The position numbers were made by a program, and so were the translations under genes. From positions 1 to 17,677 of the forward strand of contig CAMLKN010000016.1 of NCBI GenBank assembly GCA_946480655.1: DNA of 17,677 nucleotides, written 5' to 3'. Of this stretch, positions 8,265-14,201 are shown piece by piece. The stretch's first letter is position 1; each line of letters starts with the position of its first letter. This DNA is from an uncultured Devosia sp. (GTDB lineage: Bacteria; Pseudomonadota; Alphaproteobacteria; Rhizobiales; Devosiaceae). Below the pieces are notes generated by a model, which did not search any database, was not told the DNA's origin, and saw only the letters and a program-made list of their open reading frames with translations.

Positions 8265-9017
8265 TTACTCGGCGAAGAAGGGACCCTTGCCCTCGAACCA
8301 TTCGGCGATCAGCTTGTCGACCGTGCCATCGGCCTTGAGGCTGGCAAGGGCTTCATTGACCTTGGCCTTGAGCTCGGTATCTTCCTTGCGGATGCCGGCA
8401 CCGACGCCGCCGCCGATCATCACGTCCTCGCCCACGAATTCGATGGCGCCGTTGGAAGCGGCGACCACGGGCTCGAGATAGGCGCCGTCAGCCAGGATGG
8501 TATCGAGGTTGCCGGCCGCGAGGTCAGCCATGGCCTGGTCGGCGGTGGCGAACGTCACGATCGTATTGGCGCCGCCGAGGTTCTCTTCGGCATAGGCCGC
8601 CTGGATCGTGCCACCCTGAACGCCGACGCGAGCGCCCGAGAGGTTTGCAAAGTCGAGGCTTGCGCCGGCGGCAGCAACATACTTGGACGGATCGGGCGGG
8701 AAGTAGTTGTCGGAGAAGTCGATGGTTTCGAGGCGTTCGTCGGTGATCGACATGCCGGCCATGATCAGGTCGTAGTTGCCCGCCAGCAGGTTCGGTATGA
8801 TCGAATCCCAGTCGTTGATGATCCACTCGCAGGTCAGGCCCGCCGTCTCGCAGATGGCATTGCCCAGGGCGATTTCATAGCCTGCCGGCTCACCGGCATC
8901 ATTGAGGAAGTTCCAGGGTGCATAGGCGCCCTCGGTGGCGATGCGCACCGTTTCCTGAGCGACGGTGGGAGTGGCGAGGGCCAGAGCGGCCGCGGCCACC
9001 AGCATCATCTTCTTCAT
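8265..9017 (-). CDS. Periplasmic amino acid-binding protein (ABC importer)
   Basis: Secreted solute-binding protein of 250 residues, family 3 (HisJ/ArgT/NocT-like). A classical Sec signal peptide (MKKMM, hydrophobic core, cleavage near PTVA-QE at about residue 19) is followed by the family opening VRIATEGAYAPWNFLND and the GYEIALGNAIC and DLIMAGMSITDERLETIDFSDNYF motifs. The Asp after LAGNY and the Arg of TDER are the usual ligand carboxylate and amino contacts. Ligand specificity cannot be read reliably; basic amino acids or opines are common in this subfamily. ATG 9017 has GGAG seven bases upstream. It is the second gene of the operon. Confidence 0.93.
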   Translation of the reverse strand: MKKMMLVAAAALALATPTVAQETVRIATEGAYAPWNFLNDAGEPAGYEIALGNAICETAGLTCEWIINDWDSIIPNLLAGNYDLIMAGMSITDERLETIDFSDNYFPPDPSKYVAAAGASLDFANLSGARVGVQGGTIQAAYAEENLGGANTIVTFATADQAMADLAAGNLDTILADGAYLEPVVAASNGAIEFVGEDVMIGGGVGAGIRKEDTELKAKVNEALASLKADGTVDKLIAEWFEGKGPFFAE

Positions 9018-9083
9018 GGACGTTCTCCGTTTGATTGCTTGTTTGGTTCGTGCGCCCGGTTTTCCGGGTCGTTTCCCAATGCG

Positions 9084-9890
9084 TCACTCATGATTGGCGG
9101 CATTGAGGAATTGCTTTAGACGGGAAGAGCGGGTGGCGCCGAAAACCTGATCGGGCGTCCCCTCTTCCTCGATGAGCCCCTGATGCAGGAAGATCACGTG
9201 ATCGGATACCGAGCGGGCAAATTCCATGTCGTGGGTGACGAGAACCATGGTGCGCCCTTCATCGGCCAGCAGCTTGATGACCCGCAGCACTTCCACTTCC
9301 AGTTCGGGGTCGAGCGCGGATGTGGGTTCGTCAAAGAGCATGACGCGCGGATTGATGCAGAGGGCGCGCGCTATGGCAGCGCGTTGCTGCTGGCCGCCCG
9401 AAAGCTGGGCAGGATAGGCGTCGGCCTTGGCGCCGATGCCGACCTTTTCCAGCATGGCCCGCGCTTCTTCCTCCACCTCCGGCCGCGCGCGCTTCTGCAC
9501 CACGAGCGGGGCCTCCATGACATTCTGGAGAATGGTCATATGCGCCCAGAGATTGAAGGACTGGAACACCATGCCCAGTTCGGAGCGGATGCGGCGGATC
9601 TGGTTCTCGTCTCCAATGCGGCGGCCATGCCCGGTGCCGACCAGGACGATCGGTTCGCCGTCGATCAGCACATCGCCGCGATCGGGGATTTCGAGCATAT
9701 TGATGCAGCGCAACAAGGTGGATTTGCCGGAGCCTGACGACCCGATCAGGGAGACGACCTGACCCTCGCGAGCAGTAAAGGAAATGCCCTTGAGCACTTC
9801 CAGCGCACCGAAGGATTTGTGTAGGTCGCGCAGTTCAACCACTGCCGTTGCCCCCGCCCCGGCGGGTTCAGCCTGCTTCATGCTCACCAT
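9084..9890 (-). CDS. Polar amino acid ABC transporter ATP-binding protein
   Basis: Cytoplasmic ATPase of 268 residues (HisP/GlnQ-like), first gene of the importer operon. Walker A is GSSGSGKST, the Q-loop lies in [13 protein letters not shown], the signature is LSGGQQQR, Walker B is [13 protein letters not shown], and the switch histidine is in VTHDMEFA. The ATG at 9890 or the one at 9881 could initiate; the first nine bases change nothing in the domain. The 66-base gap to the binding-protein gene shows no obvious terminator. Confidence 0.94.
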   Translation of the reverse strand: MVSMKQAEPAGAGATAVVELRDLHKSFGALEVLKGISFTAREGQVVSLIGSSGSGKSTLLRCINMLEIPDRGDVLIDGEPIVLVGTGHGRRIGDENQIRRIRSELGMVFQSFNLWAHMTILQNVMEAPLVVQKRARPEVEEEARAMLEKVGIGAKADAYPAQLSGGQQQRAAIARALCINPRVMLFDEPTSALDPELEVEVLRVIKLLADEGRTMVLVTHDMEFARSVSDHVIFLHQGLIEEEGTPDQVFGATRSSRLKQFLNAANHE

Positions 9891-10020
9891 TGGCCCGAAC
9901 GGGCGCCTGCCTGACTGGCGATCGCCTCTTGTTCATCGGGCAATCTTGACCGTCCGGTAGAAAACCAGAAGCCTGTGAGATAGCAAGCGAAAAAGCGGGT
10001 TATGCCTGCGCCGAGCAAGG

Positions 10021-10824
10021 ATGGCGGATTGGATGTTCTTCGTACTTTCAAAGGTTTTCTGGCTGCTGGTGCAACCGATAAGCCTGGTGTTGCTGCTGAC
10101 GCTCGGGGCAATTGTGCTCATCCTGCTGCATCGGCGGCGGCTCGCTCTTGTCGCCCTGTCGGTCGTCGCGACATTGGTCGGGCTCTTTGCCTTTACCAGC
10201 CTCGGCTACATGCTGATCCAGCCCCTCGAGAACCGATTTCCAATTCCCCAGCTCATGCCTGACACCGTGCGGGCGATTATCATGCTGGGTGGGGCGACCA
10301 AGGCGCGCCCGAGCACGGCGCGCGAGACTGTAGCACTCAACGATGCCGGGGAACGCCTGACCACCACGCTTTGGCTGGCAGAACGCTACCCCTCGGCCAG
10401 GGTTGTGTTGTCAGGGGGTGGTGGTCTGATGTCCGGGGAGACGGAGAGCGAGGCCGAGACAGCCAGAAGGTTCTTCCTCGCCATGGGCATAGAGGAGAGC
10501 CGGCTGGTGCTCGAAGGGCAGTCACGAAACACCATTGAAAATGCTCAATTCACACGAGAGCTCCTCGCCGATGAAGCGGGGCGGACGATACTCGTCACCT
10601 CGGCCTTTCACATGCCGCGTTCCGTTGGCCTGTTTCGCGCCCAAGGCGTCGATGTTGTCCCGTGGCCGACCGACTATCGCAGCACCGGCAACCAGGGCGT
10701 CGCATTTGATATTGCTGATCCGAACAGCAATTTCGACACCGCTTCGACAGCCATCCGAGAATGGGTGGGGCTGGCTGTCTATCGGATTACCGGGCAAATC
10801 GCAGACCTGTTCCCGGCACCATAA
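10021..10824 (+). CDS. DUF218 (YdcF/ElyC-like) membrane-anchored protein
   Basis: Protein of 267 residues with two N-terminal hydrophobic segments (about 11-33 and 40-64) and a C-terminal DUF218 domain. Family motifs in order are IIMLGG, VVLSGGGG, the EAETA segment, LEGQSRNTIENA, and LVTSAFHMPRS. In E. coli the relative ElyC influences peptidoglycan and lipid-carrier metabolism and SanA/YdcF are linked to envelope integrity; the enzymatic reaction is not settled. The ATG at 10021 is used; an in-frame ATG at 10033 is an alternative. It is divergent from the ABC operon and closes with a hairpin terminator three bases after the stop. Confidence 0.88.
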   Translation: MADWMFFVLSKVFWLLVQPISLVLLLTLGAIVLILLHRRRLALVALSVVATLVGLFAFTSLGYMLIQPLENRFPIPQLMPDTVRAIIMLGGATKARPSTARETVALNDAGERLTTTLWLAERYPSARVVLSGGGGLMSGETESEAETARRFFLAMGIEESRLVLEGQSRNTIENAQFTRELLADEAGRTILVTSAFHMPRSVGLFRAQGVDVVPWPTDYRSTGNQGVAFDIADPNSNFDTASTAIREWVGLAVYRITGQIADLFPAP

Positions 10825-10826
10825 GA

Positions 10827-10850
10827 AAACGGCGCCTTGCGGCGCCGTTT
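10827..10850. terminator. Bidirectional hairpin terminator
   Basis: Ten-base arms (10827-10836 and 10841-10850, AAACGGCGCC and its complement) surround the loop TTGC, between the convergent DUF218 and DUF1328 genes. The A/T ends give a short T-run on either strand. Confidence 0.8.
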
Positions 10851-10869
10851 ACGTCTAGTGCGGCAAAGG

Positions 10870-11034
10870 TCAGGTCCGGCGGAAGAGACCGATCACGAGG
10901 GAAATGACCAGGAAAGCCAGGAAGAGGAAGAAGAGAATTTGCGCGATGCCAGCAGAGGCACCGGCAATTCCGCCAAAGCCAAGGACACCAGCGATCAGTG
11001 CGATGACCAAAAAGACAAGTGCATAATACAGCAT
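10870..11034 (-). CDS. DUF1328 (UPF0391) small membrane protein
   Basis: A 54-residue, very hydrophobic peptide beginning [16 protein letters not shown], continuing with [13 protein letters not shown] and ending VIGLFRRT. This is the standard DUF1328 layout of two membrane segments joined by a Gly/Ala/Ser-rich loop. The molecular role is unknown; relatives are common among stress-induced alphaproteobacterial genes. The ATG at 11032-11034 has GGAG six bases upstream (CTCC at 11041-11044 on the plus strand). An EcfG-type promoter lies just upstream, which supports both the gene and its start. Confidence 0.9.
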   Translation of the reverse strand: MLYYALVFLVIALIAGVLGFGGIAGASAGIAQILFFLFLAFLVISLVIGLFRRT

Positions 11035-11066
11035 GGGAAACTCCATGGTTGAAAACTTGCTGTATC

Positions 11067-11092
11067 AACGTGTCCTTGTCATAGACAGTTCC
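11067..11092 (-). promoter_or_regulatory. EcfG-type promoter of the DUF1328 gene
   Basis: Read on the minus strand: -35 GGAAC (11092-11088), 17-base spacer, -10 CGTT (11070-11067). This matches the alphaproteobacterial general stress consensus exactly and gives a leader of about 25-30 bases to ATG 11034. Confidence 0.85.
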
Positions 11093-11101
11093 CTTGCCAA
11101 T

Positions 11102-11125
11102 AAAAAAGGCCGGTTTTCACCGGCC
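11102..11125 (-). terminator. Intrinsic terminator of phyR
   Basis: Seven-base GC arms (11108-11114 and 11119-11125, GGCCGGT with its complement) around a four-base loop, followed on the minus strand by six T residues (A-run at 11102-11107 of the plus strand). It lies about 28 bases after the phyR stop and insulates the DUF1328 promoter. Confidence 0.88.
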
Positions 11126-11152
11126 CCTTCTCACTTCATTCTCGTTCGACAT

Positions 11153-11947
11153 TCAGGCTGCAGCGCGCGAGCCTTCGTCGAAGAAAAGCGCCTGACTGAT
11201 CAGCGCCTTCACCATCTCGGGGTTAAATGGCTTGGTCACGAGGAAAGTCGGTTCAGGGCGCTCACCGGTGAGCAACCGCTCCGGGAAAGCGGTGATGAAG
11301 ATCACCGGCACTGAATGGGTGTTGAGGATGTCGTTGACCGCATCGATGCCCGAGCTGCCGTCGGCCAACTGGATATCTGCCAGGATCATGCGCGGCTGCG
11401 TCTGGTTGAACAGGCTGATTGCCTCTTTGTGCGTCCGGGCAATGCTGACGACCTTGTGCCCGAGGCTCTCCACCATCTGTTCGATGTCCATGGCGATCAG
11501 CGGCTCGTCCTCGATGATCATGATCTCGGTGGCCACTTGGCGGGATATGTCGGACGAGGCCTGATCGAGAAGGGTCGCGAATTCGTCGTCGCTGATGTCG
11601 AGGACTTCGGCCGCCTGGCCATGATTGAAGCCTTCCACGGCCACCAGCAGAAATGCCTGGCGCGGCAGAGGGGCGAGATTCGCCAGGTTGGCGGCGGCCC
11701 GCTTCTCCCATGCGAAACTGGACGAGGGCTCGGGCACCGAGACCGCCGAAGATGAGAACAAGGCCGAAAACAGCTTGTAGAGCGCTATGCGGTCGTTGGA
11801 AGCTTCGGGAAACAGAGAAATATCGGCGATAAGCGCTTCAAGAGTGGCGGCGACATAGGCATCGCCCGAAGTCTGGGAGCCCGTGACAGCGCGCGAAAAA
11901 CGACGCAGATAGGGCAGGTGCGGTGCAATCCGCGTGGACAATGACAT
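11153..11947 (-). CDS. phyR: General stress response regulator PhyR
   Basis: Anti-anti-sigma response regulator of 264 residues. The N-terminal part (about 1-135) is a sigma-factor-like domain (region 2-like helices, then LPRQAFLLVAVEGFNHGQAAEVLDIS as region 4) and the C-terminal part (about 141-258) is a receiver. Receiver residues are intact: E146/D147 (IIEDEPLIA), phospho-acceptor D191 (ILADIQLADG), T219 and K239. Established mechanism: phosphorylated PhyR exposes the sigma-like domain, which binds NepR and releases EcfG. The ATG at 11947 has GGGAG nine bases upstream. It is transcribed from an EcfG promoter at 12001-12025, so it is likely in a positive loop, and is divergent from nepR-ecfG. 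The kinase at 14202 is a candidate phosphodonor (inference). Confidence 0.96.
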   Translation of the reverse strand: MSLSTRIAPHLPYLRRFSRAVTGSQTSGDAYVAATLEALIADISLFPEASNDRIALYKLFSALFSSSAVSVPEPSSSFAWEKRAAANLANLAPLPRQAFLLVAVEGFNHGQAAEVLDISDDEFATLLDQASSDISRQVATEIMIIEDEPLIAMDIEQMVESLGHKVVSIARTHKEAISLFNQTQPRMILADIQLADGSSGIDAVNDILNTHSVPVIFITAFPERLLTGERPEPTFLVTKPFNPEMVKALISQALFFDEGSRAAA

Positions 11948-12000
11948 AGACGAAAACTCCCAAGGTGACGCTGGTGGTTCTAGACCTCACGAGGGGCCAG

Positions 12001-12025
12001 AACGGGTCAAGGAAAGAAAAGTTCC
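12001..12025 (-). promoter_or_regulatory. EcfG-type promoter of phyR
   Basis: Minus strand: -35 GGAAC (12025-12021), 16-base spacer, -10 CGTT (12004-12001). It leaves a leader of about 45 bases to phyR ATG 11947. Confidence 0.85.
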
Positions 12026-12042
12026 CACACGAGGAACTTTTC
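12016..12042. repeat. Inverted repeat of head-to-head EcfG -35 boxes
   Basis: Ten-base perfect arms (12016-12025 GAAAAGTTCC; 12033-12042 GGAACTTTTC) separated by seven bases. Each arm contains one -35 element, so the divergent phyR and nepR promoters share a symmetric core. Confidence 0.9.
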
Positions 12043-12057
12043 CATCTGACTGTCGTT
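12033..12057 (+). promoter_or_regulatory. EcfG-type promoter of nepR-ecfG
   Basis: -35 GGAAC (12033-12037), 16-base spacer, -10 CGTT (12054-12057). Exact consensus match; implies autoregulation of ecfG, as known in other alphaproteobacteria. Confidence 0.88.
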
Positions 12058-12104
12058 TCATGCCGTCAGAAACACAAATCCATGACTGATCGGTCTTACT
12101 CGGC

Positions 12105-12326
12105 ATGAAAAAGGATAATCTGGTGACCCAGCAACGTGTGCGCATGCAGGCGGGGCGGGCGGATGACGGCCTTGGTCCAACGACGGACATCGGCTCGCGT
12201 CTGCGCGCACTGTACGGGGCTGTTCAGGACGAAGGTGTGCCCGAACAACTCCTGGATCTGCTTGAGAGGCTGGATTCTGCGGAGAAGGCGCAAACTCAGA
12301 AGTCTTCTGGCCGGGACGGGGAGTGA
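12105..12326 (+). CDS. nepR: Anti-sigma factor NepR
   Basis: Small cytoplasmic anti-sigma factor of 73 residues that sequesters EcfG and is itself titrated by phosphorylated PhyR. The conserved two-helix core is visible at about residues 29-60: IGSRLRALYGAVQDEGVPE then QLLDLLERLD, equivalent to the family's IGxxLRxxYxxVxxExIP..LLxLLxxLD. Both ends are polar and probably disordered, as is usual. The start is ambiguous. ATG 12105 has no ribosome binding site, whereas the in-frame GTG at 12123 has AGGA at 12112-12115 with ideal spacing (67 aa product). The stop TGA at 12324-12326 is four bases before the ecfG ATG, so the pair is coupled. Expression is from the EcfG promoter at 12033-12057. Confidence 0.93.
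   Translation: MKKDNLVTQQRVRMQAGRADDGLGPTTDIGSRLRALYGAVQDEGVPEQLLDLLERLDSAEKAQTQKSSGRDGE
12318..12323 (+). promoter_or_regulatory. Ribosome binding site deciding the ecfG start
   Basis: GGGGAG seven bases before ATG 12331, overlapping the last codons of nepR. It selects 12331 over the longer open frame, which reaches back to 12136 inside nepR. Confidence 0.8.
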
Positions 12327-12330
12327 CGGC

Positions 12331-12882
12331 ATGACCGCCGAGGGTAACTCCTTCAAACGAGAAATGCTGGCGACCTTGCCGAGCCTGCGTGCTTTTGCTG
12401 TGTCCCTGACCGGCAAGCACGACAAGGCTGATGATTTGGTGCAGGACACCGTCATGAAGGCTTGGGCCAAGCAGTCCAGCTTCGAAATGGGCACCAACAT
12501 CAAGGCCTGGCTCTTCACCATCCTGCGCAATGAGTTCTACAGCCAGATGCGCAAGCGGGGCCGCGAGGTGCAGGATAGTGACGGTGTCTTTACCGAGCGC
12601 CTTTCCGTCCATCCCTCCCAATACGGCTCGATGGATCTCGAAGACTTCAAGACGGCCCTGGCCAAGCTGCCGGATGACCAGCGGGAAGCGATCATCCTGA
12701 TTGGCGCTTCCGGCTTTTCCTATGAGGAAGCCGCCGCGATCTGCGAATGCGCGGTCGGGACCATGAAGAGCCGTGTCAGCCGGGCCCGGACCCGATTGAC
12801 CGAACTGCTCAAAATCAGCGGCGAGTCCGATTATGGTCCGGACGCGGTCTCAGCTCAGGTCACGTCCGGCAACGGATTCTGA
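12331..12882 (+). CDS. ecfG: General stress ECF sigma factor EcfG
   Basis: Extracytoplasmic-function sigma factor of 183 residues, the ECF15/EcfG type. Region 2 spans about residues 10-77 (LRAFAVSLTGKHDKADDLVQDTVMKAWAK, then AWLFTILRNEFYSQMRKR, the -10 recognition part). Region 4 spans about 106-160 (LPDDQREAIILIGASGFSYEEAAAI and the recognition helix in GTMKSRVSRARTRL). It directs RNA polymerase to GGAAC-N16/17-CGTT promoters, at least five of which occur in this window. ATG 12331 follows the nepR stop by four bases. Its last 28 bases overlap the tail of a convergent pseudo-receiver gene, so antisense interference between the two transcripts is possible. Confidence 0.95.
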   Translation: MTAEGNSFKREMLATLPSLRAFAVSLTGKHDKADDLVQDTVMKAWAKQSSFEMGTNIKAWLFTILRNEFYSQMRKRGREVQDSDGVFTERLSVHPSQYGSMDLEDFKTALAKLPDDQREAIILIGASGFSYEEAAAICECAVGTMKSRVSRARTRLTELLKISGESDYGPDAVSAQVTSGNGF

Positions 12883-13238
12883 GCCAGCCTTCGGCGAATG
12901 GCCTCTGTGAGGGCTTCGTCAGGGACGGGCTTTACGACAACGGGTGTGCCGGGCAGCTCCGGCACCCCAGAAGAGAGGGCGACGTCGGCGGTGATGCCGA
13001 GTACGGGTATGCCGCTCTGCGCGATCTGGCGCGCCAGTTCGATCAGGTCGGGCCGGTTTGCCTCCAGCTCGACAATGGCAAGCGCCGCGCCGGACCAGGC
13101 TGCAGCGGATGCATGCGCGTCGGCGGCGCTGCCGGCCACAACGACCCCATCGGCTCCAAGTGCCTCAAGGACGGATTGTACGCCCAGGGCGATGATGAAT
13201 TCGGTCTCGACGACGAGGACCGTGCGGCCGCCCAGCAT
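12855..13238 (-). CDS. Degenerate (pseudo-) response regulator receiver
   Basis: Stand-alone receiver-like protein of 127 residues. The fold is recognisable: VLVVETEFIIALGVQSVLEALGA as strand 1 and helix 1, ALAIVELEA as strand 3, VLGITADV as strand 4, and VVVKPVPDEAL as strand 5. Two of the five key positions are changed. The acidic pair reads E11-T12 instead of E/D-D, and the phospho-acceptor Asp is E57. T83 and K103 are kept. Ordinary phosphorylation and Mg2+ binding are therefore unlikely, and Glu at the acceptor position could mimic a constitutive state. It is convergent with ecfG and overlaps its end by 28 bases. No EcfG promoter or strong ribosome binding site is visible upstream. Its partner is unknown. 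Confidence 0.82.
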   Translation of the reverse strand: MLGGRTVLVVETEFIIALGVQSVLEALGADGVVVAGSAADAHASAAAWSGAALAIVELEANRPDLIELARQIAQSGIPVLGITADVALSSGVPELPGTPVVVKPVPDEALTEAIRRRLAQNPLPDVT

Positions 13239-13311
13239 GATTGCGCTTTCTGCTTATGGACGCTCCTGATGGCCCGGGCGAAGCCGGCTGTCATTTAACT
13301 TTGACATGTGC

Positions 13312-13337
13312 GGAACGCTCCCGAACGTCCATGCGTT
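13312..13337 (+). promoter_or_regulatory. EcfG-type promoter of the Crp/Fnr gene
   Basis: -35 GGAAC (13312-13316), 17-base spacer, -10 CGTT (13334-13337). It would give a leader of about 27 bases to the GTG at 13372. Confidence 0.82.
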
Positions 13338-13361
13338 GGGTGGAACGACTCCCAAAGCGTC

Positions 13362-13365
13362 AGGA
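13362..13365 (+). promoter_or_regulatory. Ribosome binding site fixing the Crp/Fnr GTG start
   Basis: AGGA six bases before GTG 13372. Together with the promoter just upstream it argues against the in-frame ATG at 13306, which lies ahead of the promoter. Confidence 0.78.
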
Positions 13366-13371
13366 AATCTC

Positions 13372-14124
13372 GTGAGTCTCATCCTTCCCAGCACCGGCAG
13401 GCGAGTGCCCTGCGAACAATGTCCATTGCGTCCACTGCCTGCATTCCGGGACTTTTCGCCGGCGGAGCTGAGGTTCGTTTCAAGTTTCAAGACCGGTGAA
13501 ATGACGGCCGAACCGGGCGCGGTTATCCTGTCAGAGGGCGCTCATAGCGCACATCTTTTTACGCTGCTCTCCGGTTGGGCCTTCCGGTTCAAGATGCTCG
13601 ACGATGGGCGGCGGCAGATTCTCAACTATTTGCTGCCAGGCGATCTGGTGGGCCTGCAGGGATCGGTCATCGGAGAAATGGAACATTCGGTCGAAGCGCT
13701 TTCGCCGCTGGTCTTGTGTGTTTTCCAGCGTGACAGGCTGGACGAATTATTCCGCAATCATCCGGGGCTCGGCTTCGACGTGACATGGTTGGCGTCGCGC
13801 GAGGAACGCATGCTCGATGATCACCTGCTCAGCCTGGGGCGGCGGACGGCGCTGGAGCGGGCGGCCTACCTCCTGGCGTTCTTGCATGAACGGGCCATAT
13901 CGGTGGGTCTCGGAGCTGCCAGCGTGCATATTCCGCTGACCCAGCAGCATGTGGCCGATACCCTGGGCCTCTCGATCGTTCACACCAACAAGACGCTGCG
14001 CAAGCTAACCAATCGCGGGCTCATCCGCTGGCTTGGGCGGAGCTGCGAAGTACTTGATGCCAAGGAACTGGCGCGGGTCGCCGGTTGGGATGGCTCGAAC
14101 GAGCGCGTGCGTCCTCTGATCTAG
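13372..14124 (+). CDS. Crp/Fnr family transcriptional regulator
   Basis: Regulator of 250 residues: cyclic-nucleotide-binding-like beta-roll (about 25-140, with LLSGWAFRFKMLDDGRRQILNYLLPGDLVG), dimerisation helix, and winged helix-turn-helix (about 188-225, LTQQHVADTLGLSIVHTNKTLRKL). An N-terminal CEQC pair (C14, C17) resembles the start of FNR/FixK-like proteins. The four-cysteine set needed for an FNR [4Fe-4S] cluster is not present (C116 and C225 are the other cysteines), so oxygen sensing by that route is unproven. The start is GTG 13372, supported by its ribosome binding site and an EcfG promoter 35 bases upstream. This makes it a likely second-tier regulator in the general stress response. 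Confidence 0.9.
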   Translation: MSLILPSTGRRVPCEQCPLRPLPAFRDFSPAELRFVSSFKTGEMTAEPGAVILSEGAHSAHLFTLLSGWAFRFKMLDDGRRQILNYLLPGDLVGLQGSVIGEMEHSVEALSPLVLCVFQRDRLDELFRNHPGLGFDVTWLASREERMLDDHLLSLGRRTALERAAYLLAFLHERAISVGLGAASVHIPLTQQHVADTLGLSIVHTNKTLRKLTNRGLIRWLGRSCEVLDAKELARVAGWDGSNERVRPLI

Positions 14125-14201
14125 GGTCCGGCCTCAATGCTGCCACCGGTTACAGCAAATGCTAGCCTCGCCCCGAGACTCGTCGCCGATGGGGGCTGGA
14201 G

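Noticed and set aside
8154..9119. Long plus-strand open frame (321 codons) opposite the binding-protein gene
   Set aside because: It is antisense to a gene with clear signal peptide and family motifs; its translation has no recognisable domain. High GC content commonly produces such shadows.
9891..10020. Sigma-70 promoters for the ABC operon and the DUF218 gene
   Set aside because: The divergent region must hold promoters, but no -35/-10 pair with acceptable spacing was convincing. No EcfG motif occurs there.
13306..13371. N-terminal extension of the Crp/Fnr protein from ATG 13306
   Set aside because: It lies across a consensus promoter, and the downstream GTG has a proper ribosome binding site.
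14064..14086. GGAAC followed by CGGTT as a further EcfG promoter for the sensor kinase
   Set aside because: The spacer is about 13-14 bases and the -10 lacks CGTT; it lies inside the Crp/Fnr coding sequence.
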